A stretch of DNA of 57,522 nt from Prevotella sp. (GCA_022511065.1 JAFLSG010000007.1:1-57522); one strand, 5' to 3'; positions 17,482 through 26,707 are shown, counted from the first letter of the stretch. Notes: a model not told the origin generated them from the letters alone. Numbers and translations: made by a program.

Positions 17482-18837
17482 ATGGCTAAACAGAAAAGAT
17501 TCATCCTCCAAGAGAGCGAAATCCCAACACAGTGGTATAACATTCAGGCAGATATGCCCAACAAGCCGATGCCACCTATCCATCCGGGTACGAAACAGCC
17601 CCTCGGCGTGGAAGACCTTGCACACATATTCCCGCGTGAGTGCTGCGTACAGGAGTTGGACACCGAACACGCATGGATAGACATCCCGGAACCCGTGCTT
17701 GAGAAATACAAATACTACCGCTCTACTCCGTTAGTGCGTGCCTATGCCCTTGAAGAGGCACTCGGCACACCCGCGCACATCTATTTCAAGAACGAATCCA
17801 CCAATCCGCTCGGGTCGCACAAGATAAACTCTGCCCTCCCCCAATGCTACTACGCAAAGGAAGAAGGCACGACCAATGTGACCACCGAGACGGGTGCCGG
17901 TCAATGGGGAGCTGCCCTTTCCTATGCCGCCAAGATATTCGGACTCGATTGCGCCGTCTATCAGGTGAAGATTTCCATGCAGCAGAAGCCTTACCGCTCC
18001 AGTATCATGCGCACCTTCGGGGCTGCCGTGACCGGCTCTCCCTCCATGTCCACCCGCGCGGGCAAGGATATTCTGACCAAAGACCCGACACATTCCGGCT
18101 CGCTCGGTACTGCTATCTCTGAGGCTGTCGAACTTGCCACCACTACGCCAAACTGCAAGTATGTACTCGGTTCTGTGCTCAATCATGTGGGCTTGCACCA
18201 GACCATCATCGGTTTGGAAGCAGAGAAGCAGATGGCTATGGCAGGGGAATATCCCGACATCGTCATCGGTTGCTTCGGCGGTGGCTCCAACTTCGGCGGT
18301 ATCGCTTTCCCGTTCATGCGCCATAACCTCCGCGACGGCAAGAAGACCGAATTCATTGCCGCAGAGCCTGATAGCTGTCCGAAACTGACCCGCGGTGAGT
18401 TCCGTTTGGACTTCGGTGACGAGGCAGGTTACACCCCGCTCCTCCCGATGTACACACTCGGCCATAACTTCAAGCCGAGCAACATCCATGCGGGTGGTCT
18501 CCGCTACCACGGAGCAGGCGTCATTGTGTCGCAACTTATCAAGGACGGACTGATGAAAGGTATGGACATCCCGCAGTTGGAAACCTTCGAGGCAGGTATG
18601 CTCTTCGCACAGACGGAAGGCATCATCCCCGCTCCCGAGAGCAGCCATGCCATTGCAGCAGCCATCCGCGAGGCGAAGAAATGCAAGGAGACAGGCGAGG
18701 AAAAGGTTATTCTCTTCAACCTCTCAGGTCACGGTCTCATTGATATGACCGCCTACGACCAATACATCAACGGCGACCTCCAGAACTACACCATCACGGA
18801 CGAGGAGATTGCCAAGAACCTCTCGGAATTAGGATAA
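17482..18837 (+). CDS. trpB2: stand-alone TrpB2-type tryptophan synthase beta chain
   Basis: PLP enzyme that joins indole and serine to tryptophan; TrpB2 forms usually act without tight TrpA binding. The 451-residue product is longer than TrpB1 at the N-terminus and has the TrpB2-type HPGTKQPLG segment. The PLP lysine lies in NPLGSHKINSA (Lys 114), the phosphate-binding loop in CFGGGSNFGG, and the C-terminal LSGHG. It is encoded alone, 20 kb from the trp operon, which has its own trpB. An indole-scavenging role or use of a different serine derivative is possible. A bidirectional terminator follows. Confidence 0.93.
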   Translation: MAKQKRFILQESEIPTQWYNIQADMPNKPMPPIHPGTKQPLGVEDLAHIFPRECCVQELDTEHAWIDIPEPVLEKYKYYRSTPLVRAYALEEALGTPAHIYFKNESTNPLGSHKINSALPQCYYAKEEGTTNVTTETGAGQWGAALSYAAKIFGLDCAVYQVKISMQQKPYRSSIMRTFGAAVTGSPSMSTRAGKDILTKDPTHSGSLGTAISEAVELATTTPNCKYVLGSVLNHVGLHQTIIGLEAEKQMAMAGEYPDIVIGCFGGGSNFGGIAFPFMRHNLRDGKKTEFIAAEPDSCPKLTRGEFRLDFGDEAGYTPLLPMYTLGHNFKPSNIHAGGLRYHGAGVIVSQLIKDGLMKGMDIPQLETFEAGMLFAQTEGIIPAPESSHAIAAAIREAKKCKETGEEKVILFNLSGHGLIDMTAYDQYINGDLQNYTITDEEIAKNLSELG

Positions 18838-18854
18838 GGCAATCCATAAAAAAG

Positions 18855-18889
18855 AAGCGCGTGGAAGGAAATCCCCTCCACGCGCTTTT
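18855..18889. terminator. bidirectional terminator between trpB2 and hsp20
   Basis: AAGCGCGTGGA (18855-18865) pairs perfectly with TCCACGCGCTT (18877-18887), with T-runs on both strands. It separates convergent trpB2 and hsp20. Confidence 0.85.
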
Positions 18890-18904
18890 CATGTTACCGC
18901 AAGG

Positions 18905-19330
18905 CTACGCGATGTCTATCTGGCGTGAAACCTTTGCCTTTTCCTCAACGAGCTTCGGAAGCTCTACGGTGAGCACTCCGTTCTCCACCTTTGCGGCAAT
19001 CAGTTCCTTATTGACATCATCCGGCAGAATCAGCGTCTGCTCGAACTTGGTGTAAGAGAACTCGCGGCGCAGGTAGCGGGCGGTCTTGTCCTCCTCTTTC
19101 TTCTCGTTCTTGCTCTCCATCTTTACGATGAGGTTGCCCTCGTCGTTGATGTTTACGTTGAAGTCCTCCTTCTTCATGCCCGGTGCAGCCAACTCTACGG
19201 TATAGGCCTTGTCGCTCTCCTTCACGTTGATGGCGGGAGCCGTGGCGTTCACCTTCGGCATAAGCTCCGTGTCAAAGAAGCTGTTAAACACGCTTGGAAT
19301 CCAACTGTTTGTTCTCATTACTGGCATCAT
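18905..19330 (-). CDS. Hsp20 small heat-shock protein
   Basis: ATP-independent holdase of the alpha-crystallin family. The 141-residue product has a short N-terminal arm (SWIPSVFNSFFD), an alpha-crystallin domain (about 33-125: ELAAPGMKKEDFNVNI, then ENGVLTVELPK near the end) and a C-terminal tail with SRQIDIA, close to the I-x-I assembly motif. The ATG at 19330 is preceded by a strong AGGAGGAAAG ribosome-binding site. I see no clear promoter box, so heat-shock control cannot be judged. Confidence 0.93.
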   Translation of the reverse strand: MMPVMRTNSWIPSVFNSFFDTELMPKVNATAPAINVKESDKAYTVELAAPGMKKEDFNVNINDEGNLIVKMESKNEKKEEDKTARYLRREFSYTKFEQTLILPDDVNKELIAAKVENGVLTVELPKLVEEKAKVSRQIDIA

Positions 19331-19453
19331 AATCTTTCCTCCTAATTTTATTTATAAAACTGTTAATACTAATGTTTTCTTTTCTAACCGCCCGTTTTGT
19401 GAGCGGCTTTCACTTAGTATTAAGCAAGAAAGATGCCAAGGGGATTTTAAGTG

Positions 19454-22400
19454 TCAGTTTGTCAGAATTGCACGACATATTGTCAGCGCGTCTTCTACGG
19501 ATGTTATGTCCGCAACAACCATCGAGCGTTTCCCACCCTGCTCCCGCAAGATGCAGTTGCGCACGTTCTTGGCGGCATATTCAAGCACCCGTCCGAAGGC
19601 TTCGCTCTGGTAATAAGGACTCTCGGTATTGCTGACGAAATAAAGATACATCCGCTGCTGTTTCAGCATCACCTTCTCGATGCCGAGCTGCTTGCAGGCC
19701 ACTCTGAGCGGCACCACGTTGATGAGTTCCTCTGCCACAGCGGGGATTTTCCCGAAGCGGTCGGTCAGTCTGCTCCGATAGGCAGTCAGCGCAAGGTCAA
19801 GGTTCGTGCTGTTGGCAAGGTTGTCAAGCTCCCGGTAGAGCAGCATACGCTCGGAGTCATTGGGGACATACTGGTCGGGGAAGTACATTTCAATATCCGA
19901 CTCGAGGGCGCAGTCATCCACGAAACTCATCTGCGGATTAAGTGCCATAGTGCGGGCGTCGGCAGCATCTTTCGCTTCCTTCTGCCTGTCTGCCGTAAAT
20001 TCCGGCTCCTCGTTGCGCAGCTCTGCCATCGCCTGACTGAGAATCTTCTGGTAGGTCTCATAACCGAGGTCGGAGATGAATCCGCTCTGCTCGGCTCCGA
20101 GCAGGTTGCCCGCCCCTCGGATATCCAAGTCCTGCATGGCGATGTTGATGCCACTGCCGAGGTCGGAGAAGTTCTCAAGCGCCTCCAACCGCCGACGCGA
20201 CTCAGGATTGAGAGCTGCCAAAGGCGGAGCCAACAGATAACAGAACGCCTTTCGATTGCCACGCCCCACGCGCCCGCGCATCTGATGCAGGTCGGAAAGC
20301 CCGAAGTTATGCGCTCCGTTGATGATGATGGTATTGGCATTCGGGATGTCGATGCCGTTCTCCACGATGGTGGTGGAGAGCAGTATGTCGTAGTCGTAGT
20401 TGGAGAAATCCAGGATAATCTGCTCCAATTCCTCGGGCTTCATCTGTCCGTGACCGATGGCTATGCGGGCATCGGGGATATACTTGTGTATGAGTTCCGA
20501 CAGATGTTGCAGTTCGCTGATGCGGTTGTTCACAAAATACACCTGCCCGTTGCGCGACATCTCAAAGTTGATGGCATCCGTGATAATCTCCGCACCAAAG
20601 GTGTGAATCTCCGTCTGGATGGGATAGCGGTTGGGCGGCGGGGTCTGGATGACGCTCAAATCGCGCGCACCCACAAGGGAGAACTGCAAAGTGCGGGGAA
20701 TGGGCGTGGCGGACATCGTCAGCGTATCCACGTTGGACTTCATCTGACGGAGCTTTTCCTTTGTGCTGACACCGAACTTCTGCTCCTCGTCAATGATGAG
20801 TAGTCCGAGGTCCTTGAACTTCACCGACTTGCCGATAAGTTTTTGCGTACCGATGAGAATGTCTATCTTTCCCTCTGCCAAGTCCTTCAGTACGGCGGTG
20901 GTCTGCTTTGCCGTGCGGGCGCGCGTCAAGTAATCCACCCTAACGGGCATATCCTTCAGACGGCCAGAGAAGGTGTGAAAGTGCTGATAGGCAAGCACGG
21001 TCGTCGGCACGAGCACCGCCACCTGCTTCCCGTCGCAAGCCGCCTTGAAGGCTGCGCGCACCGCCACTTCCGTCTTTCCGAAACCCACATCACCGCAGAC
21101 GAGCCTGTCCATCGGGCGGGCGCGCTCCATGTCTGCCTTCACATCCTGTGTGGCTTTCAACTGGTCTGGCGTGTCCTCATAGAGAAAACTTGCCTCCAAT
21201 GCGTGCTGCAAGTAACTGTCGTGACTAAACGCAAACCCCTTTTCGCGGCGGCGTTTGGCATAGAGTCTTATCAGGTCGCGGGCTATATCCTTGATATGCT
21301 TCTTGGTGCGCTCCTTCAGTCGCTCCCATTGCCCCGTGCCCAAATGCGACAGGCGCGGCGCCTCACCATTGTCCTGCGACTTGTATTTCGACACCTTATA
21401 TAAAGAGTGGATGGACACATAGATGCTGTCGCCGTGCTGATACAGGATTTTTATCATCTCCTGATAACCGTCACCCTGCGGCATGCGTACCAACCCGCCG
21501 AACTTACCGACACCGTGATCCACATGCACCACATAATCACCCACCTCAAACTGTTGTATCTCTTTCAGCGTCAGCGCCATCTTTCCGCTACGCGCCTTGT
21601 CGCTCTTCAAGTTGTATTTGTGGAAACGGTCGAATATCTGGTGGTCGGTAAACACGCAGATGCGCAGGTCGTTGTCAGCGAAACCTTCGTGCAGCGTCTT
21701 ATCCACGGGGGTGAATACCAAGGGCGAGCCGCCCGTTCCCTCCTTGCCGCTGAATATCTCCTTGAGGCGCTCGTTCTGCTTCTGACTGTCTGCGAGAATG
21801 TAAATCTGATAGCCTTGCAGGAGATAGTCCTCAAGCGCCTTGGTCAGCAGGTCGAAGTTCTTGTGGAACAAGGGCTGCGTAGTGATGTTGAAACGGAGCG
21901 AGGCCGACGGCACGGAGGAGGGTCTATGACCGAACTCGATACGTCGGAACTCGTCAGCATCCGCCGCAAAGCGTGCGCCCGTAATCAGTTGCGTCTCCTT
22001 GCGCAACTGCTTTTCTATCTCGCGCCGCTCCATTTCCGTAGCACTCTCCAACTGCTCCATGCGTGCCTGCGAGGAAAAGCCTTCCTGATAAGTGCGGTCT
22101 ATGGCATCGCGCACATATAGGTAGTCTTTCGTAACCAACAGGATGTCTTTCGGCACAAACGAGAGGAAAGGCACCTTGTCCTCGGCTACCACCGCCAATT
22201 CCGGCACAATCTCTATCCGCTCGCGCTGCTCTTTGGAGAGCTGGTTCTCCACCTCGAAAGTGCGGATGGAGTCGATATCATCGCCGAAGAAGTCAATGCG
22301 GTACGGATATTCGCAACTGTATGAATAGACATCAAGGATGGAACCGCGCAGGGCAAACTGCCCCGGCTCATAGACATAGTCCACCTCGCGGAAGCCGAAC

Positions 22401-22888
22401 TCATGGAGCGTCTTCTCTATCTCGGGTATTCCGATGGTCTGGTCTTTCTCCAACGCCAACGTGCGGGAGTCGAAACTCTGCTTGGAAACCACCATTTCCG
22501 CCACCGCCTCTGGATAGGTGACAATATAGAGCAGAGGCGAGGGAACAGACAAACGGGCAAGCACCTCGGTGCGGAGAATCTCGTTGGCACTGTCGCGCTG
22601 GGCATATTTCACGGCGCGGCGGTAGCTTGAAGGGAAGAACAGCACATCACGGTCGCCTAACAGCTGCGTGAGGTCGTGGTAGAAATAGCCCGCCTCCTCC
22701 GCATCTTGCAGGATGAAGAGCAGGCGCGACGCGCACTTTTCAGCAAGACAGCCGAACAGCATCGGCGCGGCAGAGCCTAATAACCCCTCGAGGAAAACCG
22801 TCTTTACCGAGGATTTTCCCACCGCCTGAGCCAGCGCCGCCACCTGCGGCAATCCGGCATAAACCTTCTCTACTTCCTGTATATTCAT
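19454..22888 (-). CDS. mfd: Mfd, transcription-repair coupling factor
   Basis: Removes stalled RNA polymerase and recruits UvrA to lesions. The 1,144-residue product has the full family layout: UvrB-like N-terminal domains, the RNA-polymerase interacting domain with VDHGVGKFGGLVRM (about residue 480), then the RecG-like motor with Walker A GDVGFGKTEVA, DEEQ in IIDEEQKFGV and RGRVGRG in motif VI, and the C-terminal D7/TRCF domain. The open frame runs to 22987, but I start at the ATG 22888, where family homology begins and a -7 box lies just upstream. Confidence 0.95.
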   Translation of the reverse strand: MNIQEVEKVYAGLPQVAALAQAVGKSSVKTVFLEGLLGSAAPMLFGCLAEKCASRLLFILQDAEEAGYFYHDLTQLLGDRDVLFFPSSYRRAVKYAQRDSANEILRTEVLARLSVPSPLLYIVTYPEAVAEMVVSKQSFDSRTLALEKDQTIGIPEIEKTLHEFGFREVDYVYEPGQFALRGSILDVYSYSCEYPYRIDFFGDDIDSIRTFEVENQLSKEQRERIEIVPELAVVAEDKVPFLSFVPKDILLVTKDYLYVRDAIDRTYQEGFSSQARMEQLESATEMERREIEKQLRKETQLITGARFAADADEFRRIEFGHRPSSVPSASLRFNITTQPLFHKNFDLLTKALEDYLLQGYQIYILADSQKQNERLKEIFSGKEGTGGSPLVFTPVDKTLHEGFADNDLRICVFTDHQIFDRFHKYNLKSDKARSGKMALTLKEIQQFEVGDYVVHVDHGVGKFGGLVRMPQGDGYQEMIKILYQHGDSIYVSIHSLYKVSKYKSQDNGEAPRLSHLGTGQWERLKERTKKHIKDIARDLIRLYAKRRREKGFAFSHDSYLQHALEASFLYEDTPDQLKATQDVKADMERARPMDRLVCGDVGFGKTEVAVRAAFKAACDGKQVAVLVPTTVLAYQHFHTFSGRLKDMPVRVDYLTRARTAKQTTAVLKDLAEGKIDILIGTQKLIGKSVKFKDLGLLIIDEEQKFGVSTKEKLRQMKSNVDTLTMSATPIPRTLQFSLVGARDLSVIQTPPPNRYPIQTEIHTFGAEIITDAINFEMSRNGQVYFVNNRISELQHLSELIHKYIPDARIAIGHGQMKPEELEQIILDFSNYDYDILLSTTIVENGIDIPNANTIIINGAHNFGLSDLHQMRGRVGRGNRKAFCYLLAPPLAALNPESRRRLEALENFSDLGSGINIAMQDLDIRGAGNLLGAEQSGFISDLGYETYQKILSQAMAELRNEEPEFTADRQKEAKDAADARTMALNPQMSFVDDCALESDIEMYFPDQYVPNDSERMLLYRELDNLANSTNLDLALTAYRSRLTDRFGKIPAVAEELINVVPLRVACKQLGIEKVMLKQQRMYLYFVSNTESPYYQSEAFGRVLEYAAKNVRNCILREQGGKRSMVVADITSVEDALTICRAILTN

Positions 22889-22901
22889 CGTGAAGCGGGC
22901 G

Positions 22902-22909
22902 CAAAGGTA
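22902..22909 (-). promoter_or_regulatory. -7 box of mfd
   Basis: TACCTTTG on the - strand, 13 nt before the mfd ATG; consistent with the trimmed start. Confidence 0.5.
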
Positions 22910-22994
22910 CGACTTTTTATCCACAAAGGGTACAAAGAGTTCTATTTTAATGTTTTTTTCATTGCCTTTATGCGCACGTATGAACAATAATCAC

Positions 22995-23002
22995 TATCTT
23001 TG
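22995..23002 (+). promoter_or_regulatory. -7 box of the GT2-plsC operon
   Basis: TATCTTTG, 20 nt before the ATG of the mannosyltransferase-like gene. It lies inside the - strand frame that mfd would have if extended, another reason to trim mfd. Confidence 0.55.
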
Positions 23003-23022
23003 CACCTACAAAGACAAAAGTC

Positions 23023-23772
23023 ATGCACGAAAGCGACAGCATTGTAATCATACCCACTTACAACGAAAGGGAGAACATCGGGAAGATTATCCACGCCGTG
23101 TTTTCCCTGCCGAAATGTTTCCATATCCTCGTAGTCGATGACGGCTCGCCCGACAAGACGGGAGCCATCGTGAAAGAAATCATCAGGCGAGACTACCCCG
23201 ACCGGCTGTTCCTCATGGAGCGCGAAGGCAAGTTGGGGCTTGGTACGGCTTACATCGCGGGATTCAAATGGGCACTTGAGCGGAACTATGACTACATCTT
23301 CGAGATGGATGCGGATTTCAGTCACGACCCTAACGACCTGCCACGACTCTACGCCACGTGCCACGACGAGGGCTATGATGTGGCTATCGGCTCACGCTAC
23401 GTGACGGGCGTAAACGTGGTGAACTGGCCCATCGGCAGGGTTCTGATGAGTTATTTCGCCTCCAAGTACGTGCGCTTCGTCACCGGCTTCAAGATACACG
23501 ACACGACTGCGGGCTTCAAGTGCTACCGCCGCCGCGTGCTGCAGACCATCGAGTTAGACAAGATACGCTTCAAGGGCTATGCCTTCCAGATAGAGATGAA
23601 GTACACCGCCTACAAGATTGGTTTCCGAATCAAGGAGGTGTCCGTCATCTTCGTGAACCGCCGCGAGGGAGTCAGCAAGATGTCGGGTGGCATCTTCGGC
23701 GAGGCTTTCTTCGGCGTACTGAGACTGAGGTGGGACGGCTGGACGAGAAAATACCCGCAAATCCAATACTGA
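23023..23772 (+). CDS. polyprenol-phosphate mannosyltransferase-like GT2
   Basis: A 249-residue GT2 enzyme resembling dolichol/polyprenol monophosphomannose synthase, which loads mannose onto a lipid carrier at the inner membrane. Motifs in order: IIPTYNERENI, VVDDGSPDKT, the metal-binding EMDADFSHDP, IGSRYVTG and the acceptor segment DTTAGFKCYRR. It has no C-terminal membrane anchor, like the soluble single-domain forms. It heads a five-gene + strand run; the next gene starts 2 nt after its stop. The lipid-sugar donor would suit periplasmic glycan or O-glycan synthesis, but the sugar is not proven. Confidence 0.87.
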   Translation: MHESDSIVIIPTYNERENIGKIIHAVFSLPKCFHILVVDDGSPDKTGAIVKEIIRRDYPDRLFLMEREGKLGLGTAYIAGFKWALERNYDYIFEMDADFSHDPNDLPRLYATCHDEGYDVAIGSRYVTGVNVVNWPIGRVLMSYFASKYVRFVTGFKIHDTTAGFKCYRRRVLQTIELDKIRFKGYAFQIEMKYTAYKIGFRIKEVSVIFVNRREGVSKMSGGIFGEAFFGVLRLRWDGWTRKYPQIQY

Positions 23773-23774
23773 AC

Positions 23775-24533
23775 GTGAAGATACTCTACAGGATATATCA
23801 GATAGTCATCGGGCTTCCCGTGCTCATCGTCGCCACAATCCTCACGGCGGTAATCATTGGCGTGGGCATGACTTTTGGCGATGGCCATTTCTGGGGCTAC
23901 TATCCCGGGCGCTGGTGGGCGAGGACGATTCTGAAATCCCTGCTGATACCCGTCAAGGTGGAGGGGCGCGAACTGCTGGAGAAAGGGCAGAGCTACGTGT
24001 TCGTGGCCAACCATCAGGGCGCTTTCGACATCTTCCTCATTTACGGCTATCTCGGCAGAAACTTCAAGTGGATGATGAAGTATCAACTGCGCAAGATTCC
24101 TTTCGTAGGCTACGCTTGCGCAAAGTCCCGCCAGATATTCGTCGATAAGCGCAGTCCCGGCAAGGTGCGCAAGACTTACGAGGACGCTCGTGAGATCCTG
24201 AAGCACGGATGCAGCGTGACGGTGTTCCCCGAGGGCGCACGCACATACACGGGGCACATGGGGAACTTCAAGAAAGGTGCCTTCGCACTGGCAGACGAAC
24301 TGCAGTTGCCCGTCGTGCCGCTCACCATCAACGGCTCTTTTGACATTTTGCCCCGTATGCGGGGATTCAACTTCATCGACTGGCACCCGCTCACGCTGAC
24401 CATCCATCAGGCCGTCTATCCCGTCGGCAAGGGTACGGAGAACGTGGAGGCGACTATGCGACAGGCTTACGATTCAGTCATGTCAGCCCTCGAACCGAAG
24501 TATCAGGGCTTCGTAGAGAATCCCGACCAATGA
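23775..24533 (+). CDS. plsC: PlsC-family 1-acyl-glycerol-3-phosphate acyltransferase
   Basis: Transfers an acyl chain to lysophosphatidate in phospholipid synthesis. The 252-residue product has two N-terminal hydrophobic segments. Acyltransferase motifs follow: NHQGAFD (catalytic His 80 and Asp in HxxxxD), the IFVDKRSPG segment, and PEGART at about 152-157. The GTG at 23775, 2 nt after the previous stop, is the natural start. The open frame extends upstream only through the overlapping gene. Its stop overlaps the next ATG (ATGA). Confidence 0.9.
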   Translation: MKILYRIYQIVIGLPVLIVATILTAVIIGVGMTFGDGHFWGYYPGRWWARTILKSLLIPVKVEGRELLEKGQSYVFVANHQGAFDIFLIYGYLGRNFKWMMKYQLRKIPFVGYACAKSRQIFVDKRSPGKVRKTYEDAREILKHGCSVTVFPEGARTYTGHMGNFKKGAFALADELQLPVVPLTINGSFDILPRMRGFNFIDWHPLTLTIHQAVYPVGKGTENVEATMRQAYDSVMSALEPKYQGFVENPDQ

Positions 24534-25723
24534 TAGCCAGAACGCCTTACCTGTTCATCCTCCTCATCGTCATACCTTATTTATATATCGACTGGGGATT
24601 CATCCGCCGCCGCTTTGCGCCGTGGCAGCGTATTGTCTGGTGGCTCCCTGCCGTGGCAATGTTGGTCTATACCTTGCTCCTCTGGAGGGAGCGCAACTTC
24701 ATTCCCGACAATCCCGATGTGCTTTTCGTCTATCTTCTGCTGCTCGGCGTGCTTGTCATCCCGAAGTGGACTTTCTCGATTTGCTCCGCACTCGGCAAGT
24801 TGTGCTGCCGCTTGCTCCACAGACGGAGCAACTACGGTAACTTGCTCGGACTGCTCACCGTGCCGCTCGTGCTTTATGTCGTCATCTACGGTGCTTTCGT
24901 CGGTTTCGGCAAGTTGGAGGTAAGGCATATCGACTACGTGTCGCCCGACCTGCCCGAGGCTTTCGACGGTTACCGCATCGTACACTTTTCCGATGCCCAC
25001 GTAGGCACACTCACGGGAATCCGCAGCCATATCCTCCAACGAGACATCGACAGCATCAATGCGCAGCAGCCTGACATGATTGTCTTTACGGGCGACTTGC
25101 AGAATGCCTGTCCGCAGGAGGTGCAGCAGCACAAGCAACTATTGAGCACGCTCCGCGCAAAGGACGGCGTGTTCTCCGTGTTGGGCAACCACGACTATGC
25201 GGAGTATGTGAACTGCGACGAGCAGCAGAAGGCTGCCAACTGCCGCGAGCTCGCCCGCTTGGAGCAGCAGTTGGGATGGACGCTCCTATGTAACGAGCAC
25301 CGCACAATCCGCCGCGACACAGCACGCATCATCATTGCGGGCATGGAGAACGACGGCAACGGCAAGCGCTTCCCGCGCAAGGGCAACATCCCCAAGACGC
25401 TGAAAGGTGTGGCAGACGATGATTTCATCATCATGCTCGAGCACGACCCCTACTCATGGCGGCACCGCATTCTGCCCGAGAGTCACGCCCAACTGACACT
25501 CAGCGGCCATGTCCACGCCATGCAGTTCAAGCTCGGCAACTGGTCGCCGATAAGCCTGCACGTACCCGAATGGTACGGACTCTACCGCGAAGGCAGTCAG
25601 ACACTCTTCGTCACGGCGGGCATGAGCGGCCTCATCCCCTTCCGCTTCGGGGCGGCGGGAGAGATTGCAGTCATCACCCTGCACAAGGGAAAAACATCAA
25701 ATGCAAGCATCAAGAACCCATGA
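24530..25723 (+). CDS. membrane-anchored metallophosphoesterase
   Basis: A 397-residue protein with three or four N-terminal membrane helices (about 1-135) and a calcineurin-like phosphoesterase domain. The metal-binding motifs are complete: HFSDAHVG, FTGDLQN, LGNHDYAE and LSGHVHAMQ. This resembles YaeI/YkuE-type enzymes; some act on UDP-diacylglucosamine or other lipid phosphates at the membrane. Being coupled to plsC by a 4-nt overlap hints at a lipid substrate, but that is inference. The stop overlaps the next gene's ATG in the same way. Confidence 0.87.
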   Translation: MIARTPYLFILLIVIPYLYIDWGFIRRRFAPWQRIVWWLPAVAMLVYTLLLWRERNFIPDNPDVLFVYLLLLGVLVIPKWTFSICSALGKLCCRLLHRRSNYGNLLGLLTVPLVLYVVIYGAFVGFGKLEVRHIDYVSPDLPEAFDGYRIVHFSDAHVGTLTGIRSHILQRDIDSINAQQPDMIVFTGDLQNACPQEVQQHKQLLSTLRAKDGVFSVLGNHDYAEYVNCDEQQKAANCRELARLEQQLGWTLLCNEHRTIRRDTARIIIAGMENDGNGKRFPRKGNIPKTLKGVADDDFIIMLEHDPYSWRHRILPESHAQLTLSGHVHAMQFKLGNWSPISLHVPEWYGLYREGSQTLFVTAGMSGLIPFRFGAAGEIAVITLHKGKTSNASIKNP

Positions 25724-26073
25724 ACATAGAGGATGTAAGAGAGTTTGCGCTGAGTCTCAACGCGCAAGTGAAGGAGGAACTGTTTGCCGAGGACTGGATA
25801 TGCTGGCGCATTGCCGGCAAGTGGTTCATGCTGATGCAGCTCGATGCGCCCGAGCCGCGTGTCGCCGTGAAGCTGCCGCCCGATGTGGGTGCCTCGCTCC
25901 GCGAGCTGCATGACGGCATCCGTCCCGCCTATCACATGAACAAAACCCACTGGAACGACTTGTACCTCAACCTCCTTGACGACGCTATCGTCAAGGAACA
26001 AATCGAGGTTTCCTATCGGTTGGTGGTAAGCAAACTGCCAAAGAAGGTGGCATTGTCAATAGAAAACCAATAA
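25720..26073 (+). CDS. MmcQ/YjbR family DNA-binding-fold protein
   Basis: A 117-residue protein of the MmcQ/YjbR family (CyaY-like fold). It begins NIEDVREFALSL, has the central KWFMLMQLD strand segment and VAVKLPPD, and ends with the helix YRLVVSKLPKK. The family's biochemical role is not established. The ATG at 25720 overlaps the preceding TGA (ATGA), so it is coupled to the phosphoesterase gene; the longer open frame upstream lies in that gene and is not real. Confidence 0.88.
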   Translation: MNIEDVREFALSLNAQVKEELFAEDWICWRIAGKWFMLMQLDAPEPRVAVKLPPDVGASLRELHDGIRPAYHMNKTHWNDLYLNLLDDAIVKEQIEVSYRLVVSKLPKKVALSIENQ

Positions 26074-26083
26074 AAAAACGTAT

Positions 26084-26530
26084 ATGGAAAAAGACTTTGA
26101 TTTCAGCCGAGTGCCGAAAGGATTCCAGTTATGCTTCAACAAGAAATGCCCGAAGCAGAAGGAATGCCTGCGGGCATTGGCGGCGCAGCATGTGCCGGAG
26201 GATGTGCTGTGGGGCGCTGCCGTCTATCCGACGGCCTTGCGGGAGGACGGGCAATGCCCGATGTTTCGCACGACGGAGGCGAAGCGCATGGCATGGGGAT
26301 TCTCGAAACTGTTTGCCGACGTGCTGCAACGCGACAACGGGCACTTGCGCTACACGCTGATGGAATACCTTGGTGGGCGCACCAACTACTACCGATACAA
26401 CCGGGGAGATAAACTGCTCACTGAGGAACAGCAGAAGTACATCCTGAAAATATTCCGCCAACAAGGGTATAAACAGCCTTTGGAGTTTGACGGATATGCC
26501 TCCGTCTATGACTTCAAAGGGGGCAAATAG
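26084..26530 (+). CDS. DUF6078-like small cysteine-containing protein
   Basis: A 148-residue soluble protein. Its N-terminus holds a cysteine cluster, LCFNKKCPKQKEC, with a fourth Cys in GQCPMF. Four cysteines arranged this way could bind zinc or an iron-sulfur cluster. The second half is helical and ends YASVYDFKGGK. I recognise it as a family restricted to Bacteroidales (I believe DUF6078) with no known role. It is last in the run that starts with the mannosyltransferase-like gene, 10 nt after the MmcQ gene. Repeat array 2 begins 15 nt past its stop. Confidence 0.65.
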   Translation: MEKDFDFSRVPKGFQLCFNKKCPKQKECLRALAAQHVPEDVLWGAAVYPTALREDGQCPMFRTTEAKRMAWGFSKLFADVLQRDNGHLRYTLMEYLGGRTNYYRYNRGDKLLTEEQQKYILKIFRQQGYKQPLEFDGYASVYDFKGGK

Positions 26531-26544
26531 GAGCAAAGAATTTG

Positions 26545-26666
26545 TTTCAAGTTTTATGCGGATAATTGGAACAAAGTGTGCAGATGCTTCGCACAACTTG
26601 TGCGGATGATTTGCACACTTTGTGCGAATAGTCTGCACAACCTGTGCAACCCATCCGCACAAATCA
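26545..26666. repeat. 22-nt period repeat array 2
   Basis: Five full units of exactly 22 nt start at 26545, 26567, 26589, 26611 and 26633, with a partial sixth from 26655. The central units each hold GCACA and TGTGC around a 2-3 nt gap, so each unit is itself a near-palindrome. In 11-nt terms, left halves look like nnGCACAACTT and right halves like GTGCGGATGAT. The first two units are much more diverged. It fills the gap between two convergent operons and runs up to their shared terminator. Confidence 0.8.
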
Positions 26667-26669
26667 TGG

Positions 26670-26701
26670 AAAAGGCAGGAACGACCGGTTCCTGCCTTTT
26701 T
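26670..26701. terminator. bidirectional terminator between convergent operons
   Basis: AAAAGGCAGGAAC (26670-26682) pairs with GTTCCTGCCTTTT (26688-26700), 13 bp with a 5-nt loop, T-rich on both strands. It serves the DUF6078-like gene and the GH97 gene. Confidence 0.85.
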
Positions 26702-26707
26702 CGCTAC

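Noticed and set aside
19451..20803. 450-codon open frame on the + strand
   Set aside because: It is antisense to the well-supported mfd gene, has no recognisable protein features and no promoter; a shadow of high-G+C third codon positions.
24581..25138. 185-codon - strand frame in the metallophosphoesterase gene
   Set aside because: Antisense to conserved metal-binding motifs; no independent support.
26545..26666. CRISPR array
   Set aside because: Units are contiguous with no constant-repeat/unique-spacer alternation, repeats are too short and diverged, and no cas genes are present. The same holds for the other three arrays.
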